From: Reyranella sp.
Lineage (GTDB): Bacteria > Pseudomonadota > Alphaproteobacteria > Reyranellales > Reyranellaceae
Length of the DNA stretch: 64,000 nucleotides
Direction: 5' to 3'
NCBI RefSeq assembly: GCF_004297265.1
Contig: NZ_SCUT01000047.1
Span: forward strand, 48,437-112,436
The notes below the pieces were generated by a model that was given only the letters and a program-made list of their open reading frames with translations, made no database searches and was not told the origin of the DNA. Below are positions 7,971 through 16,545 of the stretch, one piece after another; positions within the stretch are counted from its first letter, which is position 1, and each line of letters starts with the position of its first letter. The translations under genes were made by a program, and so were the position numbers.

Positions 7971-8965
7971 TGCGCGCTTCTCCGGAGCAGCTCGCGTCGG
8001 CTTTCCAGACTCTGCTGAAGCAGTCCGAACTGCCGCCTGAGGTCACGGACAAACGGATCAAGCAAGCCTTCGACATCGAGCGCTGGCGCAGGCTCGCGCC
8101 CTTCGCCTCCATCGGAGCGGATGGCGGCGGCGATGAAGGCCTGGCGCGGATTTCCGATGTGGATGCCGCACGCGAGAAGCACCGCCTCGACAGCGAGGGC
8201 TACTTCCGGTTGCCGCAGGTATTCGACCGCGCTCACATTGCCAGGATGCGGCGCACCGTCGAGGCGGTTCGGGCCGATGGCTGGCCGGTCGCCTTCGCCT
8301 TCGTCTTCGACGAGTTCTGGCGCATCGCGCGATCGCCACAAGTCGCCTCGTTCCTCGAGTCCGCGCTTGGCGAGGGCTATCTGCAGAATACGGTCGTCTG
8401 GGCGCATTGGGTCTCGGGCGAAAGGGGCGTCGCCGGTTGGAGCCCACACGACGACTACCGCGACGGTGGAGAGGCGTTCCTCTCGGCCTGGATTCCCCTG
8501 TCCGATGCCACGGTCGAGAACGGCTGCATGTTCCTGCTGCCGGCCGGCGTCTCGCGCGAGATTTCCAACGCCAATGATACCGATACGCCCCTGTCGCCAC
8601 GTGTCGTTCGTGCAGCGCTGCAGGACGTGATTGCCCTGCCGGCCGCCGCAGGCGCGATGATCGGCTGGCGCGGCGACATCCTCCATTGGGGCGGCGCCAA
8701 TGCCGGCAGCGCCGAGCCCCGCCTCAGCCTGGCGATCGAGTTCCGGTCGCGGGGCGCCAGGGCGTCGACGTTCGAGAGTCCGCTGATCGACCCGCGTGCG
8801 CCGCTACCGCCTTTCCGGCTGCGGCTGTTCGCGATCACGAAGGCGCTACGCGAATACACCAAGTTCGAGCCGCTGCTGCTGCGTTACCTCCCGCTGGCCG
8901 AGCGCATCTTCGCTGAGACTTCGGACACCAGTGCCGGCGTGTCGAACCCTCCGCCGGCATCGTAG
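7970..8965 (+). CDS. PhyH-family Fe(II)/2-oxoglutarate oxygenase 2
   Basis: 331 residues. HxD at His160/Asp162 (WSPHDDYRDGG), the characteristic SAWIPLSDATVENGCMFLLPAG core and a distal His239 (ILHWGGANAG) with Arg251 give a complete triad plus co-substrate arginine. It shares only the family architecture with the preceding gene and has a longer N-terminus, so the pair is not a recent tandem duplication. Translationally linked to it (TGATG). Its 3' end overlaps the oppositely oriented glycosyltransferase gene by 82 bases. Confidence 0.87.
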   Translation: MRASPEQLASAFQTLLKQSELPPEVTDKRIKQAFDIERWRRLAPFASIGADGGGDEGLARISDVDAAREKHRLDSEGYFRLPQVFDRAHIARMRRTVEAVRADGWPVAFAFVFDEFWRIARSPQVASFLESALGEGYLQNTVVWAHWVSGERGVAGWSPHDDYRDGGEAFLSAWIPLSDATVENGCMFLLPAGVSREISNANDTDTPLSPRVVRAALQDVIALPAAAGAMIGWRGDILHWGGANAGSAEPRLSLAIEFRSRGARASTFESPLIDPRAPLPPFRLRLFAITKALREYTKFEPLLLRYLPLAERIFAETSDTSAGVSNPPPAS

Positions 8966-9855
8966 GTCAGCCAGCCCCGTTGCGTCGGCAACAGGCCATC
9001 GGCCAGGACGATCCCATCGCACAGCAGGCCAGTGACATGGCCGAACGTGCCCCGCGTCGTGACCAGAAGATCGGCTTCGATCATCTCGCGCATGCTCCAG
9101 AACGGATCGGCGTCGAGGAACAGTTGGCTCTCGGGAATGCCGAGCGCGGAGAAATCGGCGGGATCGCCCTGGGAAAAGACGCGCAGCGTGTGATCGACGC
9201 CAAGCGTGCTGAGGATCGTGCGGACCTGTGCGACGACCCGCACCAAGCAGGCCATGTCGGTCGCATGCTGTGAATGGGCGTCATGCCGGTTGCGGCGCCG
9301 GACGTGGATGCAGATGCTGGGAGGCGTGTCCGCGCGCGGCGTCTTGTTCAGATAGTACTTTCGCCTGAAATCTCGGACGAGCGCCTCGTCGAAGGGAAGA
9401 TCTTCGTCCTCCACCCCGAACAGCGCGCGCAACATGGGGAAGGTGAAGGCGAAATTGACGGCATCGTGCGCGTCCGTGTCGCGAACGGTGGCTTCGTCCG
9501 CACCGAGATTGAAATGCGTCTCCCAGGCCGCCGCCCATTCGTGCATCGGGCGATCGGCGTGGTGGATCTCGGTGAACGGCGTGTGGACGTAGGTCAGGCC
9601 GTGGGCGCGCGCGAATTCGATCGCCCTCATCGTCATCAGCGACTGGGAACCGGCGCCCTCGTGCGTCGAGGCAATGCAGGTGATCCTGTCTATCCTGCCG
9701 CGCCCGATGAGCTGCCGCACATAGTGCCGGAACAGGATGTCGTCGGCGGTGAAGTGCGACGGCCGTCCGAGCGCTCCTTTCATGGCATTCTTGGCGAGGC
9801 TGCTTGCGTAGCCGAGCGAGCCGAACGCCAGCAGGCGCAGCGCGGCCCCGTTCAC
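8884..9855 (-). CDS. Fucosyltransferase-like glycosyltransferase
   Basis: 323 residues. Features resemble bacterial and eukaryotic fucosyltransferases of the GT11/GT65/GT68-like GDP-sugar fold: an N-terminal GAGSQSLMTMRAIEFARAHG loop (residues 67-86), an ICIHVRRRN strand with HxR at 184-186, LRVFSQGDP at 224-232, and an acidic LFLDADPFWSMREMIEADLL segment before a TTRGTFGHV motif. The start overlaps the exporter stop (ATGA), so it is coupled to the ABC transporter. A sugar acceptor is not evident. Modification of the exported peptide, or of a lipid/cell-surface carrier, are both possible. Confidence 0.75.
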   Translation of the reverse strand: MNGAALRLLAFGSLGYASSLAKNAMKGALGRPSHFTADDILFRHYVRQLIGRGRIDRITCIASTHEGAGSQSLMTMRAIEFARAHGLTYVHTPFTEIHHADRPMHEWAAAWETHFNLGADEATVRDTDAHDAVNFAFTFPMLRALFGVEDEDLPFDEALVRDFRRKYYLNKTPRADTPPSICIHVRRRNRHDAHSQHATDMACLVRVVAQVRTILSTLGVDHTLRVFSQGDPADFSALGIPESQLFLDADPFWSMREMIEADLLVTTRGTFGHVTGLLCDGIVLADGLLPTQRGWLTYDAGGGFDTPALVSEVSAKMRSASGR

Positions 9856-11531
9856 ACCAGCCTGCCTTCGACCAGCACGACGTGACGGTCGGCCGCCGCG
9901 ATGACGGCGGGACGATGGGTGACGAGCAGGATCGTCGCCCGCCCCTTCAAGCCGGCGATGGTCTCCAGGATGCGCTCCTCGTTGGCGGCATCGAGCGCGC
10001 TGGCCGGTTCGTCGAGCAGGATCAGTCGGGGTGCGCGCAGCAGCAGGCGGGCGAGGGCCAGTCTCTGACGCTCACCGCCCGACAGGCTGGCGCCGCGATC
10101 GCCGACCACCGTCGCGAGACCTTGCGGCAGCATGGCGACGAAATCGCCGAGGCCGGCCAGCCGCAGTGCCTCCTGCATCGCCTCGTCCGGGGCGTCGGGC
10201 CGCGCCCAGGCGAGATTGGCGCGGATCGAGGCGTGGAAGAGGAAGGCCTCCTGCGCCATCGTGCCGACCGAGCGCCGCCACGCCGGTGCGAGCGTCGGCG
10301 TGAGCTCGCGCCCGTCGATCAGGATGCGGCCCGATTGCGGCGTGAGCAGGCCGCCCAGCAAGTCGAGGATCGTGCTCTTGCCGGCACCCGACACGCCCGA
10401 CATTACCGTGAGAGAGCCGGCCGGCAGCGACAGGTCGACGCCGCGCAGGATCTCCGGCTGATTGTCGTAGCCGAAGCGTACATCCTGCAGCCGGATCTCA
10501 CGCTCGAAGGCCACGGGCTCCGGCAGGCCTGTCTCCGGCACATCGGCCGCCGCCTCGCAATCCTCGATCGCGTCGGCGACCAGTCTGTAGGCAGGCGACG
10601 CATGGACGAATTGCTGGCCGAGTTCCTGCACGCCTTGCAGCATCGGCAGCAGGCGCTGAAAGACCAGGATCAGCACCAGCAGGTCGGCCAGCGGCAAGGC
10701 AGCCCAGCTTGCCGCCATCCACAGGAAGCCCGCCAGCGCGACGGCGACGAGGCAGTCGAGCAGGAAGCTTGTGTCGGCCTGCAGGCGATTGGCCGCGAGA
10801 TCGGCACCCTCGGCGCTACGGGCGGCGTCGGCGAAGGCATGCACATGCCGAGCCTCTGCGCCATAGGCCTTGGTGAGCTTCAGGGCCTGGAGGAATTCGG
10901 TGATCTCGCGGCTGACGCGTATGTTGGCCTCCGAGGCGGCCTCGCCGAGCCGACGGCTTTCGGTCAGCCTGCGCCGCATCAGCCAGACCAGGGCCGCGCC
11001 GAAGGCGAGGGCGAGCGCGCTGAAGCCTGGCGCGATGGCGAAGGCGACCACGAAATGCGCCGCCAGGATGGACAGGCGTGCCGGCACTTCGAGGAGCAGA
11101 TGGGTCGCGTGCTCGACCCTCTCGATCTCGGTCGAGAAGAGCGCGTGGAAGTCGGCGGCCCGCCGGCGCTGCAGGTACGGCCACGAGGCGTGGGCGATGG
11201 CGGCATAGGCCCTGACCCGCAGCGCCACGGCGAAGTCGAAGGCGAGGCGGGCGGTCGCCAGCTGTCGCGTGCGCGAGACCAGCGCACGAACCAGCACGAT
11301 GCCCAGGAAGACCAGCAGAAGGCCGGTGAGAGTCCGGGGCAGGAAAGCAAACAAACCCTTCTGCCAACCGGCATCGGTGGCGCCGAGCGAATTCAGCAGT
11401 GGCACGAGCAGGGCGAGGCCCAGCCCGTCGCTGGCCCCCGCGAGCACGATCAGGAAGCTGAGGAAGGCCAGCCGTCCCGGTCCGGCCTGTCCGCTGCGCA
11501 GGCGCCAGGCCGCCCTCAGATCAGCCAGCAT
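9852..11531 (-). CDS. ABC exporter, fused membrane and ATPase domains (lasso D-type)
   Basis: 559 residues: about six membrane helices in residues 20-300, then one ATPase domain with Walker A GVSGAGKST, signature LSGGERQRL, Walker B LILLDEPASALD and H-loop VTHR. Exporters of this layout secrete and confer self-immunity to lasso peptides (D proteins such as McjD). It is followed by the glycosyltransferase with a 4-base overlap and faces the two oxygenases. Seventy bases separate it from the flavin oxidoreductase upstream, so the cluster boundary is probably here. Confidence 0.88.
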   Translation of the reverse strand: MLADLRAAWRLRSGQAGPGRLAFLSFLIVLAGASDGLGLALLVPLLNSLGATDAGWQKGLFAFLPRTLTGLLLVFLGIVLVRALVSRTRQLATARLAFDFAVALRVRAYAAIAHASWPYLQRRRAADFHALFSTEIERVEHATHLLLEVPARLSILAAHFVVAFAIAPGFSALALAFGAALVWLMRRRLTESRRLGEAASEANIRVSREITEFLQALKLTKAYGAEARHVHAFADAARSAEGADLAANRLQADTSFLLDCLVAVALAGFLWMAASWAALPLADLLVLILVFQRLLPMLQGVQELGQQFVHASPAYRLVADAIEDCEAAADVPETGLPEPVAFEREIRLQDVRFGYDNQPEILRGVDLSLPAGSLTVMSGVSGAGKSTILDLLGGLLTPQSGRILIDGRELTPTLAPAWRRSVGTMAQEAFLFHASIRANLAWARPDAPDEAMQEALRLAGLGDFVAMLPQGLATVVGDRGASLSGGERQRLALARLLLRAPRLILLDEPASALDAANEERILETIAGLKGRATILLVTHRPAVIAAADRHVVLVEGRLV

Positions 11532-11601
11532 TTCGGTCAGCCAGCATGGGCTGCGATCACATCCATGCCGCAGCGTATCAGGAGGATCGAGGCCGCGCCT
11601 T

Positions 11602-12729
11602 CTACTCCGCAGCGGCGGCGAAGCGCAGGTCGGGCAGGGGCCGCGAGCGGTCGACGGGTGCGCCGGCGTCGAATTTCTTCAGTTCGGGCATCACGGTGTC
11701 GGCGAACATCCGCATGTTCCGCGCCGCCTCTTCATGGGGCATGCCGGCATAGGAGAAGACGCCGACATAGCCGCAGTTGTTTGTTTGCCTGTGGATCGCC
11801 ATGATCTTTTCATGGACCTGCTCGGGCGTGCCGTAGACTTGCAGGTCGGCGAAGAACTCGATCGCCTTCCGGTCGCCGTAGATCGCGAGCTTCTCGTTCA
11901 TCTTGGCGTAGTACTCGTAGCCGCGCTGGTTCTTCATGTGCGCGCCGGCGAACTGATAGTGGTCGAGCACCGTGCGGTAATAGCCGCCTATGTATTTCAC
12001 CGCCATCTCGCGGGCCCGCTCGGCGCTCTCGTCGACGAAGGTCCAGCCGGCCGAAATCGGCTGCGGCGCGTCGCTGCCATTGATCTCGCGATACAGCGCG
12101 TTGTACTCGGCCAGTTCCTTCTCGACCTCCCGCCACGGCTTCTGCGGGATGATCAGCAGGCCGACGCCCAGCCGCGCCATGATGCGCGCGCTCTCCGGCG
12201 AGACCGCCGCGGCATAGGTGCGGCCGCGGAAGCTCTTGAACGGGGCGGGCCGGATCTCGACCGGCGGCTGCCTGTAGTGCTTGCCCTGGTGTTCCATCAC
12301 GCCCGTCTCGAGGCCCTTCAGCAATGCCTCGCCGTACTCGACGAACAGCTCGCGGCTGTCGCCCATGTCGAGGCGGAAGCCGTCGAACTCGACCTTCCCG
12401 GCGCCGCGGCCGAGTCCCAGGATCATGCGCCCGCCAGAGAGATGATCGAGCATGGAGATCTGCTCTGCGACCCGCACCGGGTCGTGCCACGGCAGCACCA
12501 CGACCATCGATCCCAACCGCACGTGCTTCGTCCGGCCCGCCATATAGGACAGGAACTGAACCACGTCGGGGCACATCGTGTAGTCGGTGAAATGGTGCTC
12601 GACCGACCAGATCGAGTCGAAGCCCAGCGGTTCGGCCATGTCGGCCAGCGCCAGCTCGTTCAGGTAGATTTGGCGGTCGCTGAGTGCACGGCCGGTGTTC
12701 TGGAAGACTGCAGCCATTCCGACATGCAT
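11602..12729 (-). CDS. LLM-class flavin-dependent oxidoreductase
   Basis: 375 residues of the bacterial-luciferase-like (F420/FMN) fold: the SIWSVEHHFTDY segment, LGSMVVVLPWHDPVRVAEQ and RMILGLGRGAGKVEFDGF are hallmarks. The substrate is unknown. ATG 12729 was chosen because GGAGGTAA precedes it at good distance; an upstream in-frame start would add 12 unlikely residues. It lies upstream of the lasso exporter on the same strand but has its own ribosome site, and I see no reason to tie it to the peptide. Confidence 0.88.
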   Translation of the reverse strand: MHVGMAAVFQNTGRALSDRQIYLNELALADMAEPLGFDSIWSVEHHFTDYTMCPDVVQFLSYMAGRTKHVRLGSMVVVLPWHDPVRVAEQISMLDHLSGGRMILGLGRGAGKVEFDGFRLDMGDSRELFVEYGEALLKGLETGVMEHQGKHYRQPPVEIRPAPFKSFRGRTYAAAVSPESARIMARLGVGLLIIPQKPWREVEKELAEYNALYREINGSDAPQPISAGWTFVDESAERAREMAVKYIGGYYRTVLDHYQFAGAHMKNQRGYEYYAKMNEKLAIYGDRKAIEFFADLQVYGTPEQVHEKIMAIHRQTNNCGYVGVFSYAGMPHEEAARNMRMFADTVMPELKKFDAGAPVDRSRPLPDLRFAAAAE

Positions 12730-12833
12730 GGCGTTACCTCCTGCTGGTTGCCGCATGGTAAACACCCGTTCACGTGATTGGGAAGTACCCGCCGATGCTT
12801 GATTCCGCCGTATTCGACCGTCATATCCGCGCC

Positions 12834-13463
12834 ATGCGCACCTTCCTCGCCGCCTTTCTTTCCGTCGCTCTTTTGGCCTTCGGAACAGCCCAAGCCCAGG
12901 CGCCGGCCTCCAATCCGCAGGTTGCCGAGGTGGAACGCTACTTCAACAGCATCCGCACCATGCAGGCTCGCTTCGTCCAGTCCAACCCGGGCGGCACGGT
13001 GGTGCAGGGCACGCTCTCGGTCAGCCGGCCCGGCCGCATGCGCTTCGAATACGACCCGCCCTCGCAGCTCAAGATCGTGGCCGACGGCAGCCAGGTGACG
13101 ATGTGGGACATCGCCAACCGCGATTTCGGCCAGTGGCCGATCGGCTGGACCGCCGCTTCCTTCCTGGTGCGCGAGCCGATGGTGCTGCAGGGCGGCGATC
13201 TCACGGTCGAGAAGATCGAGCGTACCGATGGCATGCTGCAGCTCACCATGAGCCAGACCAAGAAGCCGAACGAGGGCAAGGTCATCGTTCGCCTGGGCGA
13301 GAACCCGATGGTCCTGCGGGGGTGGAGCATCATCGACAATCGCGGCCAGCGGGTCGACGTTTCGCTGAACGGTCTCCAGACCGGTCTGCCGCTCGCCGCA
13401 AGTCTCTTCAAGTTCGACGGTCCGGACGCCGGCGCTATTCGGCGCGGCGGCAATCCCAACTGA
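12834..13463 (+). CDS. lolA: Outer-membrane lipoprotein carrier LolA
   Basis: 209 residues with a clean signal peptide (RTFLAAFLSVALLAFGTAQAQA), so the mature protein is periplasmic. The body (VERYFNSIRTMQARFVQSN, GTLSVSRPGRMRFEYDPPS) matches the LolA beta-barrel that ferries lipoproteins from the LolCDE complex to the outer membrane. ATG 12834 was preferred over the upstream 12774 start because it places the signal peptide at the N-terminus. A TATAAT lies just after its stop, before the next gene. Confidence 0.92.
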   Translation: MRTFLAAFLSVALLAFGTAQAQAPASNPQVAEVERYFNSIRTMQARFVQSNPGGTVVQGTLSVSRPGRMRFEYDPPSQLKIVADGSQVTMWDIANRDFGQWPIGWTAASFLVREPMVLQGGDLTVEKIERTDGMLQLTMSQTKKPNEGKVIVRLGENPMVLRGWSIIDNRGQRVDVSLNGLQTGLPLAASLFKFDGPDAGAIRRGGNPN

Positions 13464-13466
13464 GTC

Positions 13467-13472
13467 TATAAT
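13467..13472 (+). promoter_or_regulatory. Possible -10 box for the acetyltransferase gene
   Basis: An exact TATAAT lies 3 bases after the lolA stop and about 31 bases before GTG 13504. The region 17 bases further upstream has no recognisable -35 hexamer, so this is a weak call. Confidence 0.3.
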
Positions 13473-13503
13473 CCCGCCGAAACCGGTGCGGGGATTTGAA
13501 GAC

Positions 13504-14040
13504 GTGAGTGGACTGACCGTGAGGGCCTCGACGGAGGCCGACGTGGCGCGTTGCGCGGAAATCTACGGACATCATGTGCTGCACGGGACGGCCTCCTTCG
13601 AGGTCGATCCGCCGGACGTCGCCGAGATGGCGAAGCGCCGCGCCGCGGTGCTCGAACTAGGGTTGCCCTACCTGGTGGCCGAAAAAGAGGGCCGCATTCT
13701 GGGCTATGCGTATGCCGGCCTCTACCGGACCCGACCCGCCTACCGATTTACGGTCGAGAACTCGATCTACATCGACAAGGATGCCGTTGGACAGGGCGTC
13801 GGCAAGGCGCTGCTCCTGCCCCTGATCGACCTGTGCGCCCGCGACGGGCGTCGCCAGATGATCGCGGTCATCGGCGACTCCGCCCATGTGGCGTCGATCA
13901 ACCTCCATGCCTCCTGTGGCTTCGCGATGGTCGGCACCTTGAAGAGCGTCGGCTTCAAGTTCGGCCGCTGGCTCGACAGCGTCCTCATGGAACGGCCGCT
14001 CGGACCGGGGGATACGACGCTGCCTGGAGCGGCAGAATAA
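13504..14040 (+). CDS. GNAT acetyltransferase, phosphinothricin acetyltransferase-like
   Basis: 178 residues from GTG 13504. Typical of the PAT/Bar/YncA branch: LTVRASTEADVARCAEIYGH at the N-terminus, the TASFEVDPP segment, the acetyl-CoA loop VGQGVGKALL and NLHASCGFAMVGT near the C-terminus. Substrates of this branch include phosphinothricin and methionine sulfone; here the substrate is unknown. GTG 13486 is an alternative start but would sit only about 6 bases from the expected transcription start of the TATAAT box. Confidence 0.88.
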   Translation: MSGLTVRASTEADVARCAEIYGHHVLHGTASFEVDPPDVAEMAKRRAAVLELGLPYLVAEKEGRILGYAYAGLYRTRPAYRFTVENSIYIDKDAVGQGVGKALLLPLIDLCARDGRRQMIAVIGDSAHVASINLHASCGFAMVGTLKSVGFKFGRWLDSVLMERPLGPGDTTLPGAAE

Positions 14041-14062
14041 CAACGAAGGGGTGAGGGACGCC

Positions 14063-15598
14063 ATGAGACTGATCGACTATTTCGACCGCGGCGCCGATCT
14101 CTATCCGGAGCGGCATTGCCTGCATGATGGCACTCAGGGCTGGACCTACCGCGAGGTGCGGGGGCAGACGCATCGCGTCGCCAACGGGCTGCTGACCATG
14201 GGGCTGGGGCGCGGCTCGAAGGCAGCCGTCTACAGTCCCAACCATGCGGCGGCCTATGCCTGCCTTCTGGGCATCGTGCGCGCCGGGGTCACCTGGGCGC
14301 CCGTCAATGCGCGCAATGCGCTGGAGGAGAATCTGTACATCCTGAATAACACCGACGTGGAGGTGCTGTTCTATCATTCGAGCTTCGAGACCTATCTCGC
14401 GCGCATCCGCGAGGCCTGCCCGCGCATCACCGGCTTCGTCTGCATCGACACGCCGTCCTTCCCCGAGTGGCTGGCAGCGCAGGAAGAGGAGGCGCCGGAC
14501 CTGCCCGACGCACCCGACGACGTGGCCTTCCTGGCCAGTTCGGGTGGCACCACCGGGCGGCCCAAGGGCGTGCAGATCACCAACCGCAACATCGAGGCGA
14601 TGAACTCGATCTTCTGGGCCTGCATGCCGGTGAAGTCGCCGCCGGTCCACCTGATGGTGGCGCCGATGACGCATGCGGCCGGGGTCTGCTCGTTTCCATT
14701 GCTGCCGTTCGGCGGCACCAACATCTTCATGGGCACGGCCGATCCCGGCGGCATTCTGGCCGCAATCGAGAAGCACAAGGTGACGCATGTCTACATGCCG
14801 CCAACCCTGATCTACATGCTCCTCGCGCATCCCGACGTGGGCAAATACGACTACAGTTCGCTGCAGCACCTCGTCTATGCCTCGGCGCCGATGTCGGTCG
14901 ACAAGCTGGTCGAGGCCGTGAAGGTGTTCGGTCCCGTGCTGACCCAGACCTACGGGCAGGCCGAGGCCTGCATGATCTGCACCTTCTTCTCGCCGGAAGA
15001 CCACGTGGCGGCTCTGGAGAGCAACAATCGCCATCGGCTCGCGAGCTGCGGCAAGGTCTCGCCGTTGGTGCGGCTCGAGGTGATGGACGATCACGGCAAG
15101 CTTCTGCCGCGCGGGCAGCGCGGCGAGATCGTCGTGCGCGGCAATCTCGTGATGAAGGGTTACTACAACAACGTCGAGGCGACGGCCGAAGCCTCGACCT
15201 TCGGCTGGCACCATACCGGCGACATCGGCGTGATCGACGAGGACGGCTTCGTCTATATCGTCGATCGCAAGAAGGACATGATCATCTCCGGCGGCTTCAA
15301 CGTCTTCCCCGGCGAGGTCGAGCAGGTCCTGTGGAGCCATCCCGCCGTGCAGGATTGCGCGGTGATCGGCATTCCCGACGAGAAGTGGGGCGAGGCGGTG
15401 AAGGCCGTCGTCGAGCTGAAGCCCGGCATGACGGTGAAGGCCGACGAGCTGATCCAGCTCGCCAAGGAGAGACTGGGCGGCGTCAAGGCGCCGAAGTCGG
15501 TCGACTTCGTCGACGCGCTGCCGCGCAGTCCCGTCGGCAAGGTGCTGAAGAAGACCCTGCGCGAGCCGTACTGGGCCGGGCACGAGCGGAAGATCTGA
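14063..15598 (+). CDS. AMP-dependent acyl-CoA synthetase
   Basis: 511 residues of the ANL superfamily. The P-loop-like SSGGTTGRPKG motif (A3), TYGQAEA (A5), YHTGDIG/HHTGDIGVIDEDGF (A7-A8), DRKKDMIISGGFNVFP and the catalytic lysine in PRSPVGKVLKKTLR (A10) are all present, so the enzyme should be active. It activates a carboxylic acid as an acyl adenylate and transfers it to CoA. ATG 14063 has GAGGGA upstream; GTG 14051 is a possible longer start. The stop overlaps the next gene (ATGA). Confidence 0.92.
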   Translation: MRLIDYFDRGADLYPERHCLHDGTQGWTYREVRGQTHRVANGLLTMGLGRGSKAAVYSPNHAAAYACLLGIVRAGVTWAPVNARNALEENLYILNNTDVEVLFYHSSFETYLARIREACPRITGFVCIDTPSFPEWLAAQEEEAPDLPDAPDDVAFLASSGGTTGRPKGVQITNRNIEAMNSIFWACMPVKSPPVHLMVAPMTHAAGVCSFPLLPFGGTNIFMGTADPGGILAAIEKHKVTHVYMPPTLIYMLLAHPDVGKYDYSSLQHLVYASAPMSVDKLVEAVKVFGPVLTQTYGQAEACMICTFFSPEDHVAALESNNRHRLASCGKVSPLVRLEVMDDHGKLLPRGQRGEIVVRGNLVMKGYYNNVEATAEASTFGWHHTGDIGVIDEDGFVYIVDRKKDMIISGGFNVFPGEVEQVLWSHPAVQDCAVIGIPDEKWGEAVKAVVELKPGMTVKADELIQLAKERLGGVKAPKSVDFVDALPRSPVGKVLKKTLREPYWAGHERKI

Positions 15599-16545
15599 TG
15601 CGCGACTGGCTGCGGCGTCTCCCGCCCAACGTGCAGGGGGCGCTGTGGCTCGTGAGCGGCGGGTTCATCTTCACATCGACCGGCGTGATGATCCGCCTGC
15701 TCTCCGAGCAGATCGAGAGCGTCCAGACCGCGTTCTTCCGCGCCGTCCTCTCGGTGATCATGCTGCTGCCACTGATGATGACCGGAAAGGTGAAGCCCTG
15801 GCTCAGCCAGCGCATCAAGGGTCACTTCTGGCGCACCTTCATGGGCACCACGTCGATGGTGCTGGGCTTCTATGCCATCTCGATGCTGCCGCTGGCCGAC
15901 GCGACGGCCATCGCCTTCTCGCAGCCGCTCTTCTCCGTCGTCGTGGCGGCCGTCATCGCCAAAGAAAAGGTCCGCTGGCGGCGCTGGACCGCGACGGTCG
16001 TGGGCTTCGTCGGCGTGCTGGTCATGGTCCGGCCGGGCGAGGGTAGCCTGCAGCTCGGCGCGCTGGTGGCGCTGGCCAATGCCGCCTGCGTCGCCATCTC
16101 GATCCTGCTGGTGAAGCGCCTCTCGGATTCCGAATCGCCGCTGATGATCCTGACGCAGTTCGCGATCTTCTCGACCCTGTTTCTTGCGCCGCCGGCGATC
16201 TGGGTGTGGCGCTGGCCTGACCTGTTCGGATGGGTGCTGGCGGTGGGCATCGCCTCCAGCGCCACGATCGGCCAGTATTTCTGGGTGCAGGCCTTCAAGG
16301 CCGGCGAGATGTCGGCGATCGCGCCGTTTGAATACATGCGCTTGCCCTTTGCGGTCTTCATGGGCTGGCTGATGTGGAACGAGATGCCGGTCGTCTGGAC
16401 CTATGTCGGCGCCGCCATCGTCATCGCCTCGGCGCTCTACATCGCCCATCGCGAGCATGTGGTAGCGCGCGAGCGGCGGCGTGCCGCCGCGGTCAGCCCG
16501 CCGGAGAAGCCTCCGGGCGAACCTGGTTCCGGGCCTGCTCCTTGA
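15598..16545 (+). CDS. DMT-superfamily permease (EamA, ten helices)
   Basis: 315 residues, almost entirely hydrophobic, with two repeated EamA units (roughly residues 15-145 and 155-290) and about ten helices. The DATAIAFSQPLFSVVVAAV and GEMSAIAPFEYMRLPFAVFMGW segments are characteristic of the RarD/RhaT/EamA group that exports small metabolites such as amino acids or nucleosides. Coupled by ATGA overlap to the acyl-CoA synthetase. Its tail is convergent with, and overlaps, the DUF1232 gene by about 50 bases. Confidence 0.9.
   Translation: MRDWLRRLPPNVQGALWLVSGGFIFTSTGVMIRLLSEQIESVQTAFFRAVLSVIMLLPLMMTGKVKPWLSQRIKGHFWRTFMGTTSMVLGFYAISMLPLADATAIAFSQPLFSVVVAAVIAKEKVRWRRWTATVVGFVGVLVMVRPGEGSLQLGALVALANAACVAISILLVKRLSDSESPLMILTQFAIFSTLFLAPPAIWVWRWPDLFGWVLAVGIASSATIGQYFWVQAFKAGEMSAIAPFEYMRLPFAVFMGWLMWNEMPVVWTYVGAAIVIASALYIAHREHVVARERRRAAAVSPPEKPPGEPGSGPAP

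Noticed and set aside
11602..12729. Flavin oxidoreductase as part of the lasso cluster
   Set aside because: Same strand and only 70 bases from the exporter, but it has its own strong ribosome site and no known role in lasso biosynthesis. Left outside the cluster, though the boundary is not proven.
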